Assembly: GCA_023101885.1 (NCBI GenBank)
Contig: JALPQD010000143.1
Location: 2,728,001 to 2,792,000, forward strand
DNA length: 64,000 nt
Direction: 5' to 3'
Origin: Typhlomys cinereus
Taxonomy: Eukaryota > Chordata > Mammalia > Rodentia > Platacanthomyidae
The first letter of the stretch is position 1. The number at the start of each line of letters is the position of its first letter. This document shows positions 57,900 to 64,000 of this stretch, one piece after another. The notes under the pieces are model-generated. The model was not told where the DNA came from. It saw only the letters and a list, made by a program, of their open reading frames with translations, and did no database searches. The position numbers were made by a program, and so were the translations under genes.

Positions 57900-58110
57900 C
57901 CTTACCTACCTCGGCTGACCTCCTTTCTTGAGAGATCTTCTTGAGTTGGTTGGTCAGCCACCATCCCATACTGAATTCCGGCAGGTGAAGCTCTTGTTCC
58001 ACGCCATCACAAGGGCCTCTAGCTAGCAACAGAAGACAATTTAAATGAGACTATGTTACAATTTGCATTTGAGATGTTCTCCACCAGCTCACATTTTAAA
58101 TGTTTGTTCC
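57900..58110. other. Unassigned stretch with a donor-like site on the minus strand
   Basis: The minus strand reads GCCGAG|GTAGGTAAGG at about 57910, preceded by about 110 bp of balanced base composition. No protein is recognised. It could be an alternative far-upstream exon or part of an old LTR. Evidence is weak. Confidence 0.2.
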
Positions 58111-58323
58111 TAGATGACTGGTCAAGTGTACACAAGATACCAACTTTCTCAACTAGTTCTCTGTACTTTATTCCAGGGCCTAATTCCACCCACCATGGGC
58201 TGGGCCTTTCCTATCAACTAGACAATCTCCTTCAGGCTCGCTCTGGGCTTAACTACTAATTCTCTGCAAATGTGCCCAGAGCTCAAACCCTCAACTGTCA
58301 AGTTGACACCTGTGCCTAACTAA
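58110..58323 (-). mobile_element. Partial ERVL/MaLR-type LTR, antisense
   Basis: 'CCACCCACCATGGGCTGGGC', 'CTATCAACTAGACAATCTCC' and 'CTGTCAAGTTGACACCTGTG' match the family at 37962. Only the 5' half of the LTR is present. Confidence 0.7.
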
Positions 58324-58678
58324 CCATGCCAATTTTCTGGTGACAGTTCTCAATCCAGTTTGACTGGAGAGTCCACAGCAGCACTGGAGGCTGAGGACAC
58401 TGGCCACACCGTATCCACAGGACTGCTGAAAGGGACAGTTCTCACTTACCAGAGCAGCATGTCTAGCCAAGTGTACAGAGGATGTCAACTATTTAACCAG
58501 CTCCTTCCATTTTAACCATCCATTCAGGGAATGGTTTCACCCTCTGCAGACTGGATCTTGCAAGGTCAAATACAATCTCCTGCAAGTTTGCTTAGCACTT
58601 GCCTTAATATGTCTTCCCAAATGTATCCAAAGTTCAGCCTGCAATCACCAAGTTGACGCATAATACCTAACCACCACA
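58324..58678 (-). mobile_element. Second ERVL/MaLR-type LTR, antisense, adjacent
   Basis: 'GGTGACAGTTCTCAATCCAG', 'CAGAGCAGCATGTCTAGCCA' and 'CCAAGTTGACGCATAATACC' show a diverged copy placed directly after the previous one in the same orientation. Confidence 0.65.
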
Positions 58679-58741
58679 GGTATTATCCATATGCTGCCAA
58701 TTTTGCAGGCATGCAGAATGCAAGAGTTAAAGGATAAAAGC

Positions 58742-59191
58742 TTACACCCAGATTATCTTTTAAAATTTTTTATTATATTTATTTATTTTTCCACAATCAT
58801 ACAAGCTTAATAGGTACCCTGGTCCCCCTCCCAGTTCCCCTTGCATCCTCCCCCCATTTTTCCCTTTCCTTTCATCCCTCCTTCCCCTTCTCCCAATGCC
58901 TCTCCCTTCCCCTCTTTCCATTCCCTGAAGCATCCTTTTGTGTGAATGCCAAACTTCTCTCTAAATCTTCCACTCTAGTGAGGTGTAAAGACTCAATGAC
59001 ATAGCCCAGAGCCCTTTCTTGGGCTCCCCCTTAGTATGGAAACACTATTATGACTGTTAATCTCTTGTCTCTAAGGATCCTAGTGCCTGTGATCCATGCT
59101 AGACTTTGGGGGGTCCTTGACATGTCAGTCATAACACAGGTCATGCAAAGTCTGATCATGGCTACTGAAACTCTAACTTTACACCCAGATT
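58742..59191 (-). mobile_element. L1 3'-UTR insertion, antisense, with perfect 13-bp target-site duplication
   Basis: TTACACCCAGATT flanks the insert at 58742-58754 and 59179-59191. The 424-bp insert begins with a T-rich tail, then ATCATACAAGCTTAATAGGT, a pyrimidine-rich tract (the G-rich tract in antisense) and TCCTTTTGTGTGAATGCCAA, and continues to 'CATGTCAGTCATAACACAGG'. It is the longest young copy and shows what lies 5' of the G-rich tract in this L1 family. Confidence 0.92.
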
Positions 59192-59289
59192 TTTAAGAAA
59201 AGCCGAGGAAGACAGCCAATGTACAGTAGTATTAGATTACCTGCAGGAAGACTCTAAATAACTATATGTGAAACTAAAAAGGTGGAATC

Positions 59290-59620
59290 TAAGTTGCAAT
59301 GGAGATTCCAGGGAATTGTAAATGACAAAAACATGGACAGTCTTCCAAGAAAGCTGCAGGCACCAAATGGCACAGCCTGAGAGAGATACCGTATATACTG
59401 CAAATGGCAGGGCCACAGCAACAGAGGCACCCGAGCTTGTTGGAGCTCAGATTTCACTGCATGACCCACATGATGGATATGAAGCCACATGGTTTAATGC
59501 TTGTTCTGCTAGACTTTAGGTCTGTTTTCTGCCAATCTCTTCTTGCTATCTTCCCTTGCCTCCCTTTGGGAATGGGAATATTAAGTCTTGCCATTATATA
59601 GTGAACATATAAAACCTTTT
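59290..59620 (+). mobile_element. MaLR-type internal or LTR remnant
   Basis: 'AAGAAAGCTGCAGGCACCAA', 'CAGGGCCACAGCAACAGAGG' and 'CTGCTAGACTTTAGGTCTGT' resemble MaLR internal sequence, with later 'CTCCCTTTGGGAATGGGAAT'. Short open frames here are incidental. Confidence 0.45.
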
Positions 59621-59722
59621 TAAAAAAATTGACAGAGGCTCAAATTTGCTTGCCTTTAATCTCAGAAGAGATTGGACTTTTTACTTTTGACACAATATTT
59701 TTCCAACTTCATTTATTCATTC

Positions 59723-59724
<2 letters not shown>

Positions 59725-59767
<43 letters not shown>

Positions 59768-59998
59768 CAAAGGGCACATGTGTCCCTGTGGATGACCATT
59801 GGTGATTTCTGGAATCATCCTAGATTGCTTTTACCTCCTTCTTGCTTTGCTCTGGGAATTCCCAGGCTCTGCCCACTAGGACTGGAATGGCAGGCCTCCC
59901 CCATTTCTGCCTGGCATTTTAAGTGTGACCTGGGATGTGAAATCAGGATCTTCTGCTTGGAAGACAAAGTCTTAACCCCTAAGCCATCTCTCCAGGCC
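59725..59998 (-). repeat. B2-like SINE, antisense, with (TG)n tail
   Basis: A (TG)n run of about 20 units, 'CCCTGTGGATGACCATTGGT', 'GGAATCATCCTAGATTGCTT', 'GGAATTCCCAGGCTCTGCCC' and 'AAGCCATCTCTCCAGGCC'. Closest to the copy at 1337. Confidence 0.85.
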
Positions 59999-60099
59999 TT
60001 GCTTTTGACACAATGTCGAAACAGTTATGATCATACACTTTTGAGATCGGTCTAAATGCATTTTGCCTCATAAGTCTTTGTGGGTCAAATTCTAAAGTT

Positions 60100-60455
60100 G
60101 TTAGAATTTGTATTTAAGATTTCCTCCATGGGCTTATCTTTGAATGATGTTCCAGGTGATGGCTTTTTGTCTTTTTTGGGGGGGTGGGAGGAGGGAGTGA
60201 GGGTGAGCTTTAAGACATAAAACTCCTCTGTCAGAAACAGGTCACTAAGGCAGGCTTGTAGAGATTGTAGTGCTGTCTCTGTCTCTGATCGCTTCCACCT
60301 CTTGGTCTACTGTCATGCAAGGATCTTCTGCTACAATGAATTCCTCCATGTTTTCCTAGCCATAATCTACTGAAACAGTAAGAATAAATCTTGACTCACT
60401 AGAGTAATCTCTGCCAAGTATTATGGTAACAGCAATATAAAGTAACTAATACAGA
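60100..60455 (+). mobile_element. MaLR-type LTR remnant
   Basis: 'CTGCTACAATGAATTCCTCC', 'GAAACAGTAAGAATAAATCT' and 'GGTAACAGCAATATAAAGTA' plus ACTAATACAG form a typical LTR 3' end. The 5' half is unclear and includes a G run at about 60177. Confidence 0.55.
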
Positions 60456-60739
60456 CATCTATATCCCATCTCATACCCTACTTCATTCAGTTGAAGCCAG
60501 AGCAAGAGCACTTCATGGCTCAGACTATGGGTCGCTTAGACCTGCCAAGTGGGCCTTAGGCACAGCATTCATCCAGTTGTAAATTTCTCACCAGTTAAGA
60601 CACACTATCCCCTAATGTTTTTCCAAAATTCAGGCACAATCATGTCACTCCCCATTCATGAATCTATTGTAAGTTCCCCATTCCACACAAAATTTAAATA
60701 TCTTCAATTTCTATACAACAGAACAAAAAATGTAGTTAT

Positions 60740-62026
60740 ATAGTAGAGGGTGTGCTTATTTTCAAGGTCCTAGATTTAATTCTTCGCATCACAAGAAAAA
60801 AAAAAACTTCATATACAAGAACACCATATAGCAAACCAGCCACTAACGTGTTACTATTTAAATTTTGAATGATAAAATTAGATAAACTTAGAATTCAGCT
60901 CTTTAGTTGTACCAATTACATTTCAAGACACTATACTCATAGGGAAGAGAAATGCATAAAGTTGGGCTCATGTATTTCAAAAGTCACTATCGACTTTTCC
61001 AAGCTAATCTCCCATTACTTATCCCCATGCACCCTAAATTCTAGCCTCATCAAAATCCTTTCTGGTGCCTCAGCACATCCTGATACTTAAAGTCTTTAAT
61101 GTCTGTCCTAGGCATTCTTGTGACCTGAAGTGTCCTTGTTTGTTTTGCAATTGGCTAGTGAACACATAACCCTTATTCACCCTTATTGTCTAGTGAATGC
61201 ATAACCTGTTCCACAGAGATTTTCCTCCTACTCCCAAACACAAACAATTTGTCCCTTTCTCTATGCTCAAGGAAACTTTTATATTCTCTTACACCACTTA
61301 GTTAACTTAAATAATAAAATAATCGTGCCTAGCATAAAATACAGTAGAAGATCTTAACAGTGGAATCTACTAGAATGCCAGTTAGCCTCTGGTGATGAAT
61401 AAGTTAATGTATGACAGGTTTTTTTTTAACTTTTAGGTATGAATGAATCATCATCCATACATATCATACATACATACATGCCCTTCATTCACTCTCCCCT
61501 ATTTTCTCATCCTCTTCTACTCTTCTGAGTCCTTTTAGTCTTCCTTTCATACTCAATTCCTTTTTTTCTGTCTTGCTTTGTTTCATTTTGTACATTCTGG
61601 GTTCAACCAGGGCTCTTGTGTGTTTCTACACCTGAGATCTGTTCTTGGAGTCTGTTAAGGTTTCTCCACATGCACACTACTAGATAAATTTATACAACTA
61701 TTTGAAACTGTGGATAACCTATATGAGAACTTTGTGGGGTCCCCACCCTGTGGGTCTGTGATTGCCATCATTGTGTAGTTTTTGTAGAATAGGGTCTCAC
61801 AGCCCTTTTCAACCATCTTCTGTGCTTACATACTTTCTATCCCCTCTTCTGCAGAGGTTTGTCAGCTTTTGGGGACAGAGTATGTGTTATGTTGAAGACC
61901 AAAACTCCCAGTCTTCTTTAATTCACAGCATTTTGTGCAACCATAGTTCTCTGCATATCTCTCCAGTCATATTGGTGAGCATGACTTGTGCTTAAGGCTG
62001 AGGATAATTTAAGTATTCAGAAAATC
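60740..62026. other. Intergenic stretch: ID scrap, possible L2 and L1-like 3' sequence
   Basis: A short ID-like end lies at 60740-60805. 61000-61130 is L2-like ('GACTTTTCCAAGCTAATCTC', 'CCTGAAGTGTCC'). 61430-61990 is pyrimidine-rich and looks like antisense L1 untranslated sequence. No gene is supported. Confidence 0.4.
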
Positions 62027-62422
62027 TGTGATAGTCGATACAGGTTTCAACTTGACAGTTGAAGGCTTGAGCTTTGGGCACATTTGTAAAAAAAATAATA
62101 TTTAAAGTTAAGCCCTGAGCATGCTTACAGGAAATTGTCTAATTGATAGGGGTAGCCTATAATGGATAGGAATAGTCCTTGGGCAGGTGAATAAGATGTA
62201 GGAAGCTGATTAGAAAGTTCGCATTCTTTGGCATACTTGGGCAGATTGCTATCTGGCAAGGAAATTTGCCCTGCTCTTGGTTACCTGTAGATATGGCGTG
62301 GCCAGTTCCCTCAACTCCTGGCATTGTATGATCTGTCCTGCTAAGCTGGACTAAGAAATGTAACTGGACATTCATAAACTAGAATAGAATCCTTTGTTCA
62401 CATAAGCTGCTTTGTCGGCAAC
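62027..62422 (+). mobile_element. ERVL/MaLR-type LTR
   Basis: It begins TGTGATAGTCGATACAGG and ends GTCGGCAACA. It contains 'TTTCAACTTGACAGTTGAAG', 'TTAAGCCCTGAGCATGCTTA' and 'GTTACCTGTAGATATGGCGT', parallel to the copy at 37962. Confidence 0.72.
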
Positions 62423-62439
62423 ATTAAGAATGACTACAA

Positions 62440-64000
<1,561 letters not shown>

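Noticed and set aside
57903..58020. Possible alternative SCEL exon 1 on the minus strand with GAG|GTAGGT
   Set aside because: No promoter elements were seen next to it. The candidate at 50489 has better context.
51532..60055. Many short open frames rich in Cys-Val, His-Thr or Val-Cys over TG/CA tracts
   Set aside because: They are translations of dinucleotide repeats and SINE bodies.

Overview
This is a mammalian nuclear DNA window from a rodent. B1-, ID- and tRNA-headed B2-like SINEs, L1 copies with a G-rich 3' end and many ERVL/MaLR-type LTRs fill most of it. There are no bacterial features. The SINE set is not typical of mouse or rat, so a different rodent lineage is likely, but I cannot name the species. 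The only protein-coding gene I can support is the 5' half of SCEL (sciellin) on the minus strand. Sciellin is a precursor protein of the cornified envelope in stratified epithelia. Eight coding exons were located by translation and splice sites: exon 2 with the start codon (38490-38551), then 37223-37340, 34659-34718, 31420-31488, 26763-26801, 25497-25574, 21159-21224 and 5026-5106. Joined, they give about 184 residues of an open N-terminal region. The central 20-residue repeats and the C-terminal LIM domain must lie beyond the left edge. A non-coding exon 1 with a promoter is proposed near 50489-50650, from a splice donor, a TATA-like box and an AP-1 site. Layout, left to right: 1-5025 is intron 9, with SINEs. 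5107-21158 is the large intron 8, holding a compound triplet repeat, two convergent CTCF-like motifs, an RFX-type palindrome with a CCAAT box, several MaLR LTRs and L1 3' ends. 21225-38489 holds exons 7 to 3 with short introns. 38552-50488 is intron 1, with MIR, MaLR and L1 remnants. 50650-64000 is upstream flank rich in SINEs and LTRs, with a decayed ERVL-type element, tandem LTRs, and at the right edge an antisense L1 reverse-transcriptase fragment split by an LTR. The points most worth following up are: the chain of small, phase-2 cassette exons, two of which carry an EVH1-type and an SH3-type ligand; the promoter candidate; the CTCF and RFX sites in intron 8; three short L1 3'-end insertions with near-perfect target-site duplications; two direct repeats that enclose only a poly(A) or poly(T) tract; and the LTR inserted in L1, whose U3 holds 20-bp palindromes. 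I found no evidence of a new enzymatic or defence system.
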